Source: Parapristionchus giblindavisi
Taxonomy: Eukaryota > Nematoda > Chromadorea > Rhabditida > Diplogasteridae
Assembly: GCA_943737045.1 (NCBI GenBank)
Contig: CALSFV010000105.1
Span: forward strand, 166,001-230,000
Direction: 5' to 3'
DNA: 64,000 nucleotides
The notes beneath the pieces were generated by a model that worked only from the letters and a program-made list of their open reading frames with translations, had not been told where the DNA came from and ran no database searches. Numbering within the stretch: position 1 is the stretch's first letter; every line of letters starts with the position of its first letter. This document shows positions 11,401-24,200 of the stretch, in pieces. The position numbers and the translations under genes were made by a program.

Positions 11401-14400
11401 GATGATGATAATAATTCTCTCTCTGGTGGCAAAATACGTGCATGATCACGGAAAAAAATGATTTATATGATTTTCTTGCAGCTGGACTGAGGAGAGTTTG
11501 TGCTATCTTTTCGCGCGACGAAAAGTGACCAAAGCAGAGGAGATGATCACGAGGGACAATACAACATTTAATTATTATTATATATTACTTATTTATTTTT
11601 TATAATTGTTTTTTAATATAATATTTATTTTTTAGGAAGGAAATGATGATTATGAGAGACAATCCCGACAGAGGTATCGTTCATCACACACGAGTGGCGA
11701 AGAAGATATTCGAGGATGTTTTATCAAGGTTGGTTATTTGACAGAACTTCAGAATACGGAAACAGTACAAGGCTCTAGTTTAAAAGGACCTTACCTTTGT
11801 GAATATTCCATTTTTCCATATCCTTTCGGACTGGTACTGTGTTCTGAAATAGTGCCGGTTACTTTCGATACATTTAGCAATAGTATGTATTATTTTAATA
11901 TTATTGAAATACTCTTTTTTTTGCTTGTTCAGAACTTTCGTCGCTTATCGATTACAACAGTTCCAGCAATATTTAATCCTGAAATTTACGCTTTTGGGCA
12001 TACAACTATACTTACTTTATACTTACTAAGCATACTTTATTATATATATATATTTTTAAAATTGATTTTTGTTTCCCATTGCAGGGATGCTGACGACGAG
12101 CTTGGTCTGCTCGAGTTTATGAGCAAATTTGCGCGCAGTAGGCATCTCTACGGAATGATCGTCGTGTTCCTTATTGCGTAATATTCACTGATTATAGATT
12201 ATTGATTAAATTTAAAAAAAACTTTTTCAATGCTCTTCATTGAGTTTTGAGTTTTTGAGTTTTGATATCATTGAGTTTTTATCGATTTTTAATTGAAAAT
12301 TAGATAATACAATATGTTCACCCAAAATGCAGGTGAAGGTTATTGTAATAAATTTAAGTTGTTCTGCCGGTATCTCTGATTACGAATTGGACAGCCGCAT
12401 AACGAGGATGTACGCCAATCCAGCCAATGCACTATTCTTCAAGGTATGGGCCAAAATAATATTGGTATTTATTTAAGTTATTTTATTAAAACAATATTGT
12501 TATTTCAACATAATCAACAAATTAGCCAAAAATTATAATGCCTCCCAAACACGCTACTTTTAAGAAAAAGGAAAGTCACGAGAAAAGGTCTTTTGAACAT
12601 TCCATATACTTTTTTCCGATTGTGAGCAGGTTAATTTCATCTCTCTGGTAGACGGAGAAAACGCGAGAGAGAGAGCACTGTCGGAGTGGAGAGAGTTTCA
12701 AATCAGCTCGAAGTTTCAAATTGGTGATGTGCTTTTAAGATTGACCGATGATTTGCAGGCGTTCGGCAGCACAACGGCATTTGTCATACTGTTTCTAGTG
12801 AGAAAGTGAGGAAACATTTGGTTATCGATTTTCACGTTAGTTCAGCCTCTGTAATAGCGAGGCGCCCACTGATCGGTTTCAATTAGGAAAACAATCCAAA
12901 CAACATGCCAAGGTTTGGGAAAGTCGCCTCATCATCTCTTTTGACCCCGCTACTCCCAGCTCTCGCATTTTGAACTAACGCGTTTTACTCGACACTTCTA
13001 TACCTATATAATGTGGTGTTAATTTTCCCGAAAAGCACTTGGAAAATACAGAAGGGCGTATCTCGATTCCCTGACCCTAGACTTTAAACTTGTTTTCTTG
13101 GCTACAAAAACGGGGTATTCTGTGGTACGCGCTAGGAGCGCAACCGTCTCCATCAAAAGTTGCATTTTTCGAACTTTTGTAAAATTTACAAAACAAGGGG
13201 TATCGAAATTTTGGCCTGGTGTTCGATGCAAACGGCCTTTTAAATTAGTTCGCGGAAATGAGTGCAAAATCAAATAATTTTCAGAATGCACCGTCCCTCA
13301 GCCCTTGTTCTCATACAATCAGTGATTATTGTCACCGAGACTGTTCACCACGCTCTCGTTTGTTTTATTCGAAAATTTAATTTATTTTAAAACATATTTT
13401 GGTTATGTTTTTTTTTCCCGATTTCCAGATTCCTATTGAGTCTGGGTCAGACTGTTCGGATCATCATCTAATTAATGGTAGTCATTTTTAAATATGTATA
13501 ATCGTATTAACTTGCTGTCGCACCTGTCACGGGTGTATCAAATAAATAGACTAATGAAAATGATTGAGCCCGATTTACGTACATCTCTGCCGTTCTTACT
13601 GGCATCGCATTTGGTCAAGTATCTGCCCTTCTTATTGCACTGGTACGTAGACCAGATCTTTCAGCTCACCGGGAGGGGGGGGGGGGCTCATGCTGGAGCT
13701 CTTGAAGGGTTCAAAACACCAGACAGAAATATTTTGTTTTTTTTATCGGGCGAATCATAGCATTTTCAGCGCTTTTGTTGTATTTTCTTGTTTGCCAAAT
13801 ATTTGTTTTGCCTTGGTTTAACGAAAAAATAAACGAATATATATATATATATATATATATTGTTCACGTTTTTCAAAAGCCATTTCTAATTAATTTTTAT
13901 TTCATATTATCAACGTGCGTATGCACGAAACGAAACACATAAAAGTGACTAACAAATGAGTCCATGATAAATTACGCAAGTGAAGATACTTTTATAATTA
14001 AAATCATCATTTGAAAGGTTGATTTGGCTCTGAAATTTATAGATTTTTTTCTGATGATTACTTTTTTTTTAAATTCCGACGATTAGTCTCCCTTTAAGAT
14101 ACTCTTCTATCTCGAGATCACACCATCACTCTTTCGCATTGCTTTCCTCACGACATGTTACGCCGCCTGGGTAAGCCTATCCAACTAAATATTTATTTTA
14201 TTATTTAATATAAATTAAATTTATTTAATTTAAATTAAATTTATTTAATTTAAATTAAATTTATTTAATTTAAATTAAATTTATTTAATTTCAGTCATCG
14301 TCATGGGCGTTACATGAATATCTGATTGGAATCGATATCATCCATGTGCGTTTTGTAGCTTTCAGACCCTTTATTGTTCCGTTTCATTGAACAGTCACAC

Positions 14401-15466
14401 CCAAGCTAACTTGAATTATTATAGAATTAAAACTATCCGAACAATACAAATTCCGCTCTTTGCCGCGCAATATTCAGACTCCGCCCACTTCTCCGCGCGA
14501 CATACCATTTTCTCCAATTTTATCGAATTTTATGGCGTTTCCTCATCATTTCACAGGACTTTCAATAAAAATAAAATTATATGCATTGAAAAAACGTACG
14601 AAAAACCTTCCGAAGATTTGGAGAGCGTTTTTCTCAACGGTGGAGAAGTTTACTAAATTCGGCATTTTGCGTGGTATATGCAAAACTTTTGTAATTCTAT
14701 AATACTCTCCTACACTCTCTCACTTTATTTATTTTTATGCGACAGAGCATGGCCAGAGCAGAGAGACAAAGTAAATGTTTTTACCCGTCAGGGAAGGGTG
14801 ACAAACGTGGCGTCACAACGTAGAGTGTTTGGCAAAAGCCTCTGCCTACGGTTGTGACGTCACGTTTATCGGAAAAAGGTTTGCCAGAGTTCATGGATAA
14901 CTATACAGGAACCACGCATAAGGGTATCGGCAAATATCATAAAATTGGTGATAAATCTTCTAACCCTGCCACTCATCGGTTGGAATGTTCCATTCTGTGT
15001 GTATCTGGCAGACCTGATACCCAAAAAGTGAGACTCCATCCTTACATTTTAATTGTTTTAAATATTTAAATTCAGTGAGGATAAGGATGGACAGGTCGCC
15101 GAGGCCGTACCTCCCGCCACAAAGAAGGTACTGATATCGATCGATGATCTTACAAATTATCGATTTATTAAAGATCAATGATCAATCGATAATCAAATTT
15201 TCCTAGAAGTGCTTTGTGGACACTTTGCCCACATTCTCTAGCTTTCGTCGAAGAAAATGAGAGACTGAAGCCAGAGCGGACAACAAACGAGCCTGGCAAA
15301 TTGTTGTTAAAAATAACATTTTTTTTTCAGAGTGAAAAGGCGAAAGGGTCGGATAAGAGTGCTGATGAAACGGTCAGAACAAGATTCACTGTTAATATTA
15401 AGAAAATCAAAATTAGTAATCGTTTGTTTTCAGGAAAATCTTCTCAAACACCGTAACAAGGTCTGA
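2444..15466 (+). CDS. MFS-type (SLC22-like) transporter, tandem copy A
   Basis: Polytopic membrane protein of roughly 550 aa. Exons (phase-consistent): 2444-2500 (start unplaced), 2542-2577, 3004-3071, 3122-3200, 3438-3561, 4161-4240, 4501-4630, 4704-4805, 11278-11372, 11482-about 11560, 11636-11728, 12085-12177, 12359-12443, 12759-12805, 13285-13357, 13429-13477, 13569-13642, 14087-14170, 14295-14345, 14923-15027, 15080-15127, 15331-15372, 15434-15466 (TGA). Hydrophobic segments include FLIVMISVFFWVYL, FIAYIIFSTAAS and FTYISAVLTGIAFGQVSALL. GGTLFGGLSSP followed by SGRRKPF resembles MFS motif A, and CYLFARRKVTKAEEM resembles the SLC22 'ESPRWL..GR..EAE' loop; the family call is inference. Every exon is matched in copy B. 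Oddities: the intron at 4806-11277 is 6.5 kb (0.4 kb in B), intron 12178-12358 ends in AAG, and no GT donor is evident near 11560. The initiator ATG was not found. Confidence 0.6.
3599..3689. mobile_element. Fold-back MITE, family F3 (diverged)
   Basis: A 90-base hairpin with ends GGTGTTACATTTTC and GAAAAATGTAACACC and a GC-rich inner stem around GCGCACGCCGTAACC. It resembles the copies at 18017-18114 and 36948-37056. It lies in the intron after the fifth listed exon of transporter copy A. Confidence 0.65.
4367..4470. mobile_element. Fold-back MITE, family F2 (degenerate)
   Basis: Inverted halves GGCCGACAAAGCGTAGG ... and ... GTCACGTTTGTTGGCC around a CCTCCGCC core. It is in the intron between exons 4161-4240 and 4501-4630 of transporter copy A; the equivalent intron of copy B also carries an F2 copy (20615-21060), so this insertion predates the tandem duplication. 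Confidence 0.65.
4915..5045. mobile_element. Fold-back MITE, family F2
   Basis: A hairpin of about 130 bases: CCGTTTTCCGGGAAAATG ... GGCGGAGGCGTTCTCC ... CATTTTCCCGGAAAACGG. The arm contains TGACGTCA, a perfect CRE-like octamer. Other family copies are at 4367, 14795, 20615, 22525, 50610 and 51115. Absent from the matching intron of copy B. Confidence 0.8.
5150..5230 (-). repeat. tRNA-derived SINE-like sequence (- strand)
   Basis: On the - strand TGGCCTAATGGTAACTCGA matches an A box and GGTTCGAATCCCC a B box at tRNA spacing. The anticodon arm is only a three-base CTG/CAG stem and the acceptor ends do not pair, so it is unlikely to be a functional tRNA. Confidence 0.55.
5925..7952. mobile_element. 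2 kb palindrome interrupted by a second fold-back
   Basis: Outer arms 5925-6378 and about 7506-7952 are near-exact inverted copies, starting GGTATCGATGAAAAATG and ending CATTTTTCATCGATACC. Between them lies a second inverted pair: 7057-7175 against 7390-7506 (for example GACGAGGAGTAGTCGTATAC), and a third, weaker one rich in CGACTCGA at 6378-7056. This reads as nested insertion of one fold-back into the loop of another. No protein-coding content is recognised. Confidence 0.8.
7958..9396. mobile_element. Mariner/Tc1-type fold-back element, no transposase
   Basis: Ends TACAGTGTGGCCTAAAAGTC and GACTTTTAGGCTACACTGTA are mirror images, and inverted similarity continues almost to the centre near 8690-8710, giving arms of about 700 bases. 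The TA-flanked CAGTG terminus is typical of Tc1/mariner elements. Arms differ at many single sites, so the element is not recent. The insides show only fragmentary ORFs; I see no DDE/D transposase. Confidence 0.8.
9727..9805 (-). repeat. tRNA-derived SINE-like sequence (- strand)
   Basis: On the - strand TAGCTAAGTGGTTACATGC is A-box-like, TTTGTAA could be an anticodon loop with anticodon TGT, and GCGGGTTCGAATCCCGT forms a perfect T arm. The anticodon stem has two mismatches and the acceptor ends do not pair, so a tRNA-derived repeat is more likely than a tRNA-Thr gene. Confidence 0.55.
14195..14293. repeat. Tandem TTTAATTTAAATTAAA array in an intron
   Basis: Four or so copies of a 22-base unit (ATTAAATTTATTTAATTTAA) occupy most of the intron before exon 14295-14345 of transporter copy A. 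The same intron of copy B has expanded to a much longer 5-mer-type array (26118-26480), so this site is repeat-prone. Confidence 0.85.
14795..14885. mobile_element. Fold-back MITE, family F2
   Basis: GACAAACGTGGCGTCACAAC and GTTGTGACGTCACGTTTATC flank a CAAAAGCCTCTGCC core. It precedes the exon at 14923 of transporter copy A and is missing from the matching intron of copy B, which instead holds other hairpins. Confidence 0.7.
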
Positions 15467-15839
15467 TATGCGTTGTTAAATTTGACTTACGCGTTAAATT
15501 TCACTAAATATGCGTCGGCGTATTTTTTAGAGTTTTTTGAGTTTCAAGTGGAAAAGCCTGAATGTCCATGGGGCTACCGTAACCACCGATAAGTTATGAT
15601 TGACTACCGTAATCCTTCACAGTAATTTCGTAGACCATTTTCCACTTGGAACCCAACACACACCAAAATTGATACGTACGTATACGTAGTGAAATGTAAT
15701 GCGCGTTTATCTGAAGGCCTTAACAAATGCAATACAATTATATGAGGAAATTATATGTATCATATATTGATTATTATTATACTTATTATTGATTCATTTT
15801 TTTCTGTGTGTGTTTAAAAACATTTATAATTTAAGATTA

Positions 15840-16275
15840 AAACGTGAGACGACACTCGACAACAGGAATTTCCTAGAAGTGTATACCCTAAATTTGTCAG
15901 CATCCTATTCGTAATTCAACGATAAAACAAATCAAATTCATCATGTCTATCGTTGCAATGCAAAGTTCGTGAATTGTGCTGATTTTTTGGCACCATGCCA
16001 AGAACAATCTTGTTGTCGGACTTCTTCGGAGAGTCGTCGGTGTTCTTATTGATCTCATGAACCCCTCTAATATTGAGAAATATTGAAATATTATAAAATG
16101 CATTCTATCGTTCAATCACTATTTTTTTTATTTATCCAGCATAAATATTATGCATTATTGTTCACGAAAATGCGAAGATCAAAGACCAAATACGGTATAA
16201 ATAAGATGTGTGATCCAGTAAAAAAAGTCCGCGAACTGCTACAGTATCGGCTCAAAAAATAAATATTCGCTCAGA
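15840..16275 (+). promoter_or_regulatory. Orphan duplicate of the POLA2 5' flank
   Basis: Segments such as GCATCCTATTCGTA, ACGATAAAACAAATCA, GGTATAAATA and AAGTCCGCGAA occur here in the same order as at about 28,500-28,885, directly upstream of the POLA2 start codon. Downstream of this copy there is no POLA2 exon. It marks the right edge of the transporter tandem duplication. Whether it still drives transcription cannot be told. Confidence 0.6.
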
Positions 16276-18016
16276 AATCAAAATACCATTACTCTTCGTT
16301 TTGATGCTGCAACTTCTAGATTTTCACAACAAGTATCATATTATTCGCCGCTAGGAAAAGGAAAATGGGGAATATTTTGAAGCCATGATGTTCGCCACAG
16401 TATTTTTTAGTAAACCTACGAAAAAACCACAAAAAGTGGAACTGAAAAGTAGTTTTTCGTAGACCTCTTCAGTGAAATAGTTTTTACATATTTCGAAAAC
16501 GGTAATTCGCTCACGTGACACCTTCCCACCAATTTGCTCCATCCATCATCTTTATTTTAGTAATCGTTTGTTGAGAGTTTATTGATTACTTATTATTTCA
16601 TAATTATTTCGATAGTCTCGTTCATGCGTGAGCATGTGATAAATATATAAATATATAATTATGTGGTTTTATATTATTCGTTTTATTCACATGCTGCCTT
16701 CATCAATCGATATTTGTTTCGGCGTTGTTAAAGAGATTATAATAAAAAAAGTTGCATTGTTCTGCACTCTTGATTTTTCTTAGGCTTTTCTTCAAGCACC
16801 ACGTCCACCCACGGTCCCTATCCATCGCAATCATGGTCAACACATACTCACTCTCTAAACATAGAAACACGTTGTGGCTGTGGCTGACTACTCTCGTACC
16901 AAATAAACAAGTGTATTTTATACGGTCAATAACGAATGCTCGCAGGAATTATGAAATATGTTTCAGAATATTTATATAGGCCGGTGCTGTTCTCGCTTTT
17001 TGATCAGATCTTGTTGTGCATAAAATAAATAATTATCTCTCAAACAAAGTCAATATATATAAAGGACGGAAAGTCTAAATTCGAGGTGCCTTTAAAGACG
17101 TTAACGATTTTCAGTCCGTAAAATTCACGATTCACGAAAATACTTTTCAAATCGATTTCATGTAACGATTCGTATTTTTTTTGCTGCAACTTTTAAGAAA
17201 GAGACCCTTGAGTTTGCATGATTGACTCCCGCAACGATTAACACGGGGCAGAATGGATATTTTATATGGAAATGGGACGATGGAAAAGTGAGAGAATCAG
17301 GTATGCAAATCGGATATGCACTCTCTTGCCTTAAAAGTTGTACTTTCAAAGTGCATAGCAAGCTTCAAAAAAGTAGCAAAGTATTCAAGGCAATATTTCT
17401 ATGAGGTCTGAGATTGTTCATTTCTGCCTGATATTCTACACTGGAGCAGTCGCCTTTCGTAATTCTATGATTATTCGGATTGCCTAGAAGATTGAAAGTT
17501 ACACCATGTAAGATTAACTTCTAATAATAAATATTTATCGCATCTTTAAATTTAATGACGGAGTTAAAAGAAAATAATAGAAAGAACTAATGATAAAATA
17601 AAAAGAAGCGGAAAGAACTGTAACAAAATGCATTCTAAGAGTTATGTTAGACTAAAGCGCACAAATGGCTTGGGGTTCCTTAAGATTTGTATAAAACAGG
17701 GATAGTTTTCGCTGAGTAACCGCTTAAATTAACCTCTTAAATTAGAAAAAAATAAATATTAAAAGAAATATATTTCAGGTCCGTTGAATCCTGCGATTCA
17801 ATGCAAATGTACGTTTTGATACTTTCTTAATTATATAAATGTATTTTTTCTTAATTAATAATATTATTATAATTATAATAATAATTATTATTTAATTAAA
17901 TGACAAATGAGATTTTTGTTTAGAGAAGTTCCGAGTGATGTCCACAATAATAAGTGAGTATCGTAATCACATTGTTCTTTCAAAGCCAAAACAACCGCTC
18001 AACATGCAAACTCTAT

Positions 18017-18114
18017 TGCACCGTTACATTTGCATTACGTGCCTACGCCGTAACCTCTTCTGTCTTTACGGCGGAGGTTACGGCGTAGGAACGTAAGACA
18101 AATGTGACGATGCA
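18017..18114. mobile_element. Fold-back MITE, family F3
   Basis: Ends TGCACCGTTACATTTGCATT and CAAATGTGACGATGCA enclose a CGCCGTAACCTC/GAGGTTACGGCG stem; flanked by TAT on both sides. It lies just upstream of the first recognised exon of transporter copy B. Confidence 0.8.
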
Positions 18115-18246
18115 TATCTTATACAATGGTCTTTCGCTTGTCTGGATATCAAAGAAAATATCTTGAACAAGAACTCTGTGTAATGTATAGTACGGTGACT
18201 AAGCATGGCCGAATAATTGATTATTAAACTGATTAACAAATTGAAG

Positions 18247-21200
18247 ATCAGCAAATTTTTCTGCGAAGAAATTTTCCTCGTCAGACGAAGTTGCAGCGAT
18301 TTGGTAGGAATTCGTTAAAAGAATAAATATAAATTTAAATATTTTTAGCAAGTCTCCAGCATCAGCGCAACCTACTGTGCAGGGGTAAGTTTTAAGTTTT
18401 AAAGATAAATAAACAAATAAATATATTTAACACCAGTTCCGAGATTAACTACCCCTAGAGGGCCATCATTACACATTCAATCGATCTTTTGATGGGAAAT
18501 CTTTCGCGATGACGAATCGTTGAATTTATATTATATTACAACACCGGTTCCGTGTAAGGGTCAGATCCTCTCCAGACAAATAGGAAGCATGGGGTAAAGA
18601 ACCATGATGTGCGCTCTATTGGCAAACCAGCAAAACCGCCTACGGCAAAAAAAACCGAACTGCAAAACAGTCTCGGCTAATGCTAACCAGGAAATGTTGA
18701 ATCATTCCGCTGGAGATATGAAAGTAGTCATGAGACCACGGAGATGTTGCACCATTCCCTTGTCAGTAGAGTTGGCTATTCGGGTGTTGCGGGCCCGCAA
18801 TGGCTCGTAAAAACATTGCGGGCCCGCAACCTCCTAGAGAGGCGAGGGGGAGCGATTCCGGGCGCGCGAAATGGTTCACTTCACAAGGGAAGCACCAGTT
18901 GCGACGGAAACGATTCTGAAAACGATCTATATGGGTAGCAAGGGTTGAGGGGGACATGGAAAAAAATTGGTTTCTAAAGTTGCTTACGGGACCTACTAAT
19001 CGATATTTATTAAACAAATACGCCATCAAATTGCGAAAATGTTCGGAAATATCCTGAGAATTTCGATAATACAACGAAAATGATGTTGAGGAAGCTTTTA
19101 AAAAATAGTAAAAACATTTTGACGGGGAGCGGGAAGCGGTGAGAAAGTATCTATAGATGCGGGCCCGCATCGCATTGCGGGCCCGTAATGCATTGAGGGC
19201 CCGCATCCCGCAACCCGAATAGCCAACTCTACTTGTCAGAACCAGGAGCCCAATACCCAACAGTTTTGCTATTCGACGGCACTGATGGTTCGTTACCGCC
19301 ATGCTTGTTCACCACTTGTCCCTAGGGATCAGGCCCTTATAATTTAATTTAATTTATCTTACATTAAATATATGTGACAGCAAGTGATAAATGAATAGCG
19401 TGAATTATAATGGGTGGAATCGGGGGGGGGGGGAGAGGGAAGAAATAAAAGTAATTAAGCTATTTGTAGGGCGGAGTCCGCGTATATCCTTTTAGACGAA
19501 CCAGATCTAACTTATAACAATGTTTTGGAAAGATACGGTAAACAGTAAAAGATCAAAGATCAAAGATTAAAGATCAATCATTTCAGGTCGTTGGAAGCAT
19601 ATTCGTCTGGAGGTTTCTGTTAGATTTCTGATTGCCATGTTCACAATCTTCTTTTGGGTGTACCTGTGAGTATTAATATTGCAGTAAAGACACACCCCGA
19701 GCTAATGCAGCGTTCAGAACTTGAGAAATGCACGAAAATGAGGAAAATGCTGCTCATTGTCAGAAGTTCACGCGGAAATTGCCCGAAAGTGCTCGATCTT
19801 GTCTCGAAAAAGATGGTTTTAAAACTTTGAAACATTTTAAACAGTTCTTTCATGTAAAACTAAATAAGCTAATTTACACAGTATACTATTGAAACAAATA
19901 TCGTATGAATCAGACTAAAAACCCATTAAAATTTGCATAAAATCATCGAAAATAAGGATTTATTGAGCATTTTCTTCTGAACAGTATTTTCCGCATTTTC
20001 GTGCATTTTCCAAGTTTTGAACACCACATAAATTGAATTTTCCATTGCCCGAAGTCATTTATCTGAGCTCTGGGACCTCAGCACGCCCAGACAAATCTGT
20101 CGTTTAGCGGCAACCATTCCCTCCCTAATAGTTCTGTGCTTGATAAAGGTCAATAAACTGTAATAATGAAAAAAACTGTGACATCATTGTTTTACATATT
20201 ATAAAATTATTAATATTTATTTTAGCAATGCTGTGGATGCGGTTGACAAGAACCTTAACTATATGATCAAGGGAGAACGACCATACTGTGTCTGTAACAG
20301 GAGCGCCCTTACATTAGGAAAATATGAACGATCTATTGCAATAGTCAGTGTAATTTTCAAAAAAATGTAAATATATTATACGGCACGAAACGTGGTCATC
20401 CGCTATCTAGTCAGAAATTTTACCAACGTGTCTCGACCGCGAATATTGTTGAGTATTATAGAGTCATCGAATCGATGGAAAGTTGATAATCAAGATAGGC
20501 GGTACACTGTTTGGTGGATTATCTAGCCCAATATGGCAGACGTAAGTAATTCAAGTTTTTTTATTTATTATTCGCGCAATCAATCAACATAATATGTGAA
20601 CTTCGCTAAGCGATTACCGACAAACGTGACGTCACAACTGGGCAGTACTTCCGAATACCGGGCCTGTCCAAGAAGACACGAAAAAATTAAATAAACATGA
20701 AGGAAAGAGCATTTTACACTGGGTCTTTTATATTATACCTTCGGAATGGGACTCTGAATTAGTGCTTACAATAGTATGTGGAACATTTGCCAAAAAGTTT
20801 CCACCTACACATTTGACGTCAAGAGAGTTTGAAAAAAAACGCAACGACAAAAGCGCAACTCGCGAAAACTTCGGACATAGTTTTCCTATCATGGTCAGGT
20901 TGGACTTTTTTAACTCAGCCTTAGCCTCAGGGCTATTACGTCGTTATCTGGTCTTTGATCTCTGACCCTTTTGTCGGTTGCGCTTTTGTCGTTGCTGTTT
21001 TGTAATTCCTCCCGACGTCACGTTTGTTGGCAAACGGTTTCCCAACGTTCATGGATACGGATCTAGCGATTATTAAAGGTTATTCGGTCGCCGTAAACCC
21101 TTCCTCTGCTCGCTTATCACTGCTTCCATAACAACAATCACACTATCCATCGCGACAAACGCTCAACTTCTCTTCATCGCCTATATCATCTTCTCCACCG

Positions 21201-24200
21201 CTGCTTCAGTACGTTGTGTCCGTGACACGGCGAACTACCCACCCAACCACCCGATCGATTACTGTAGTTGTCACATTTCAGATCTCCTTTACTAGTGCTG
21301 TCGTCGGCTTGGTCGAGATAATGCCGTACAAGATACGGTTTCTGTCGATAATACCTTTTTGCTACCAAATGACCCTGCTATATGTAAGTTAATACATTGA
21401 AAAAATCCATGGCTTTTTTACCTCAGTGGAAACATTCACAGTACTATAATTGAATTAATCGCTTATAAGCATACATATACATATTAGTGGTAATTTTCCC
21501 TGTCAAAATCCCCTGCAAAAAAAAGGGAATCATAGCCTTAGTTAAGAACTCACCTGGGATTGCTTACAATTAGAAAGATATTTTATGCGAGTATTTGCTC
21601 TTTTTGCCATTACTTGTGTGCAAAAGTCAAAGAGGAGAGATTGAAAATAATGTTTCCTTGGCACATATAACAAATCTTATCTATTAAGCAATCTATCTAT
21701 TGCTAATTGCTTGTTAGACTAATTTGAGACTTTCCACTACGGCAATGCTCTCTCGCTTTCTTTGTTTTTGAAATTGCAAAATTGCAATTCAGGATGGGGC
21801 AATTCTTCTCAACTTCGCGGTCGATTTGAACAGCGTTGTTCTTATCTGTTCTGGACTCTACGCTCTCGCATTCATCCTTGCCTTCCTGTAAGATTATTGT
21901 AATATAAACTCTTGACCATTCGGTAGAACCATGAATGACCAGGAATTATGAATTACCACTCGTGATAACGTATTGAATCGTCAAATCATGAATGATTAAT
22001 AAATAAATATAAATAAATTAGACTCATAACCGTGATCATACGTGGATTCAAACACCTGAGACCTATTCTAATTCGACACACTCGCACATTGTTTGTCTGA
22101 ACACTCAATTTTTTAAAATGGTTAAAACAATAATATGATTTTTTGCAGCTGGACTGAGGATAGTTTGTGCGATCTTTTCGCGCGACGAAAAGTGACCAAA
22201 GCAGAGGAGATGATCACAAGGGACAATACAACTTATAATATTTATTTGTTATTATATATTACTTATTTATTTTTTTATATATTTTTCTTTATTTATTTAG
22301 GAACGAAATGATAATTATGGGAGATAATCCCGACAGAGGCATCGTGCATCATACAAGAGTGGCCAAGAAGATATTCGAGGATGTTTTATACAGGTTGGCT
22401 AGCTGACTCTACCTACTTCAGAATACGGGACCAGTCCAAAAGAATAAAAGGCCCTTTCCTTCGTGTATATTTCATTGTTTCGTATCCTTTTGAAGTGGTC
22501 CGGTATTCTGTATAGGAATCCATGAACGTTGACAAACCGTTCTCCGACAAACTTGACGTCACAACTGTAGGCGGAGGCGTTTGCCAGAGATCCTCCGCCT
22601 ACGGTTGTGACATCACGTTTGTTCATGGATACAGTTAGCGCTGGCTATGTTTAGTGAGCAAGAGAAGAACCGCTCACAACCGAGATAGATTGATGCAAAG
22701 AATGCAGATAACACAAATAAATATATAAATGAATGATATACAATATTACATAAATGCACAACAGCGTAAAAACATTTTTGGAAAATCGGAATTTTGCGGC
22801 AAATGTAAAACATTCGGAGAAATCGGAAATCCCAACCCCGATGCTATTATGAGTACGAAATTAATATAGCAAAACTTTCAACAATGTTTATCGCTTTTTT
22901 TCTATTTTGAGCATAAGAATATTGATTTATTTATTTATTTTATATTTATTGTTTTATTGATTTTTTGTTTACCTTTTCAGGGACATTGATGATGAGGTCG
23001 GAATTCTCGAGTTCATAAGCAAATTCGCAAGCAGTAGACATCTTTACGGAATGATAGTCGTATTCCTCATTGCGTAATGATTATTGATTTATATTTTTTT
23101 ATAGTGTTTTCAATGTTTTGATTTTTTTTGATCGAATTTTTATTGATTTTAGAAACTTCAAGATTTTAAATTCATTGCTCCATGAATCAATTAGCCATTT
23201 ATTTTTTATACAGAGTAAAATGAAAAAAAAACATATTTTTTTCAAAATAAATTTCAGTTGTTCCGCTGGTATCTCGGATTACGAACTTGACAGTCGCATA
23301 TCGAGGATGTACGCAAACCCCGCTAATGCACTAGTGTTCAAGGTATCTGCCCCAAAATAATCTTGACATTTGAATTCTATTTTATTTAAATTATGCATAT
23401 TGTGTATACATAATCTAAAACTTCCCCCGGCTAAGGAGAGCCAAAAAATTATAATGACAAAAAACGTAACTTTTAAGAAATAAAGGAAAATTTCCTGTCC
23501 ATGTCATATACTTTTTCGAGTGTGAGGAGCCTAATTTTACTCCCTGCTCTGGGGAGAGAGTTTCGGAATAGAAAAAATTCAAATTAGTTCGTGGCGTGCT
23601 TTAACGATTGACTGATAATTTTCAGGTATTCGGTTGCACAACGGCGTTTGCCATACTGTTTCTACTGAGAAAGTTAGAAAAGTTTTGGTTATCGATTTCA
23701 TTCGATACTTCTACATGCAACGAAAATAAACTGATATAAATATTAATACAGGGTGCGCCATAATTACCCGGACTGTTGTCTCCATATGATTCTCCCCTTG
23801 GGAATGTGACTTGAGTGATATGGTTCATGGTAAAGCATACCAAGAATATGTGCAGCAGTATTGTACTAGCGAATCTCGTTGTGGTCTCTTTTAGCTCTAA
23901 CACACTACCACACCTTCAAACACTACAATCGAGGAGGCTGAGATAGGTGGAGTTCGGAAGCCATTTAATGTGATGGATTTTGCCGAATTCATGGGTAAAA
24001 AACCACGACTGGGTGAACTTTGTCATGTGATTGACGACAGAATCTTACCGAAAGGTCTAGTGGTCCTGACCGAAGTGGGTATGGTATTGGAGTAAACGCG
24101 CGTGTCCGAGGATGTGCTTGGTATAACACTCCTTATTGATCTAGACGCATGGAGTGGGGAAAAAGAGAGGGGACTTTAAAGTTGGGCATACATCAGCTAT

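Larger units (their letters stand above)
15467..18246. other. Spacer between transporter copies; includes orphan promoter-like block
   Basis: No gene is supported. The part from about 15,480 to 16,275 is colinear with 27,880-28,885, the DNA between copy B and POLA2, so it is the tail of the duplicated unit. From 16,275 to about 18,170 the sequence is unique in the window except for an inverted relative of 16,825-16,930 near 62,345-62,445. A 63-codon - strand ORF at 16,351-16,542 overlaps a local inverted repeat and has no support. Confidence 0.6.

Noticed and set aside
11738..12181. 147-codon + strand ORF as a separate gene
   Set aside because: Most of it is intron; only 12085-12177 is an exon, and the transporter frame is supported by copy B.
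16351..16542. 63-codon - strand ORF
   Set aside because: Local inverted repeat, no matching sequence in the sister block, no recognisable product.
18763..19302. 179-codon - strand ORF
   Set aside because: It coincides with a 467-bp TIR element and reads through its inverted ends and GCGGGCCCGC repeats; absent from the sister intron.
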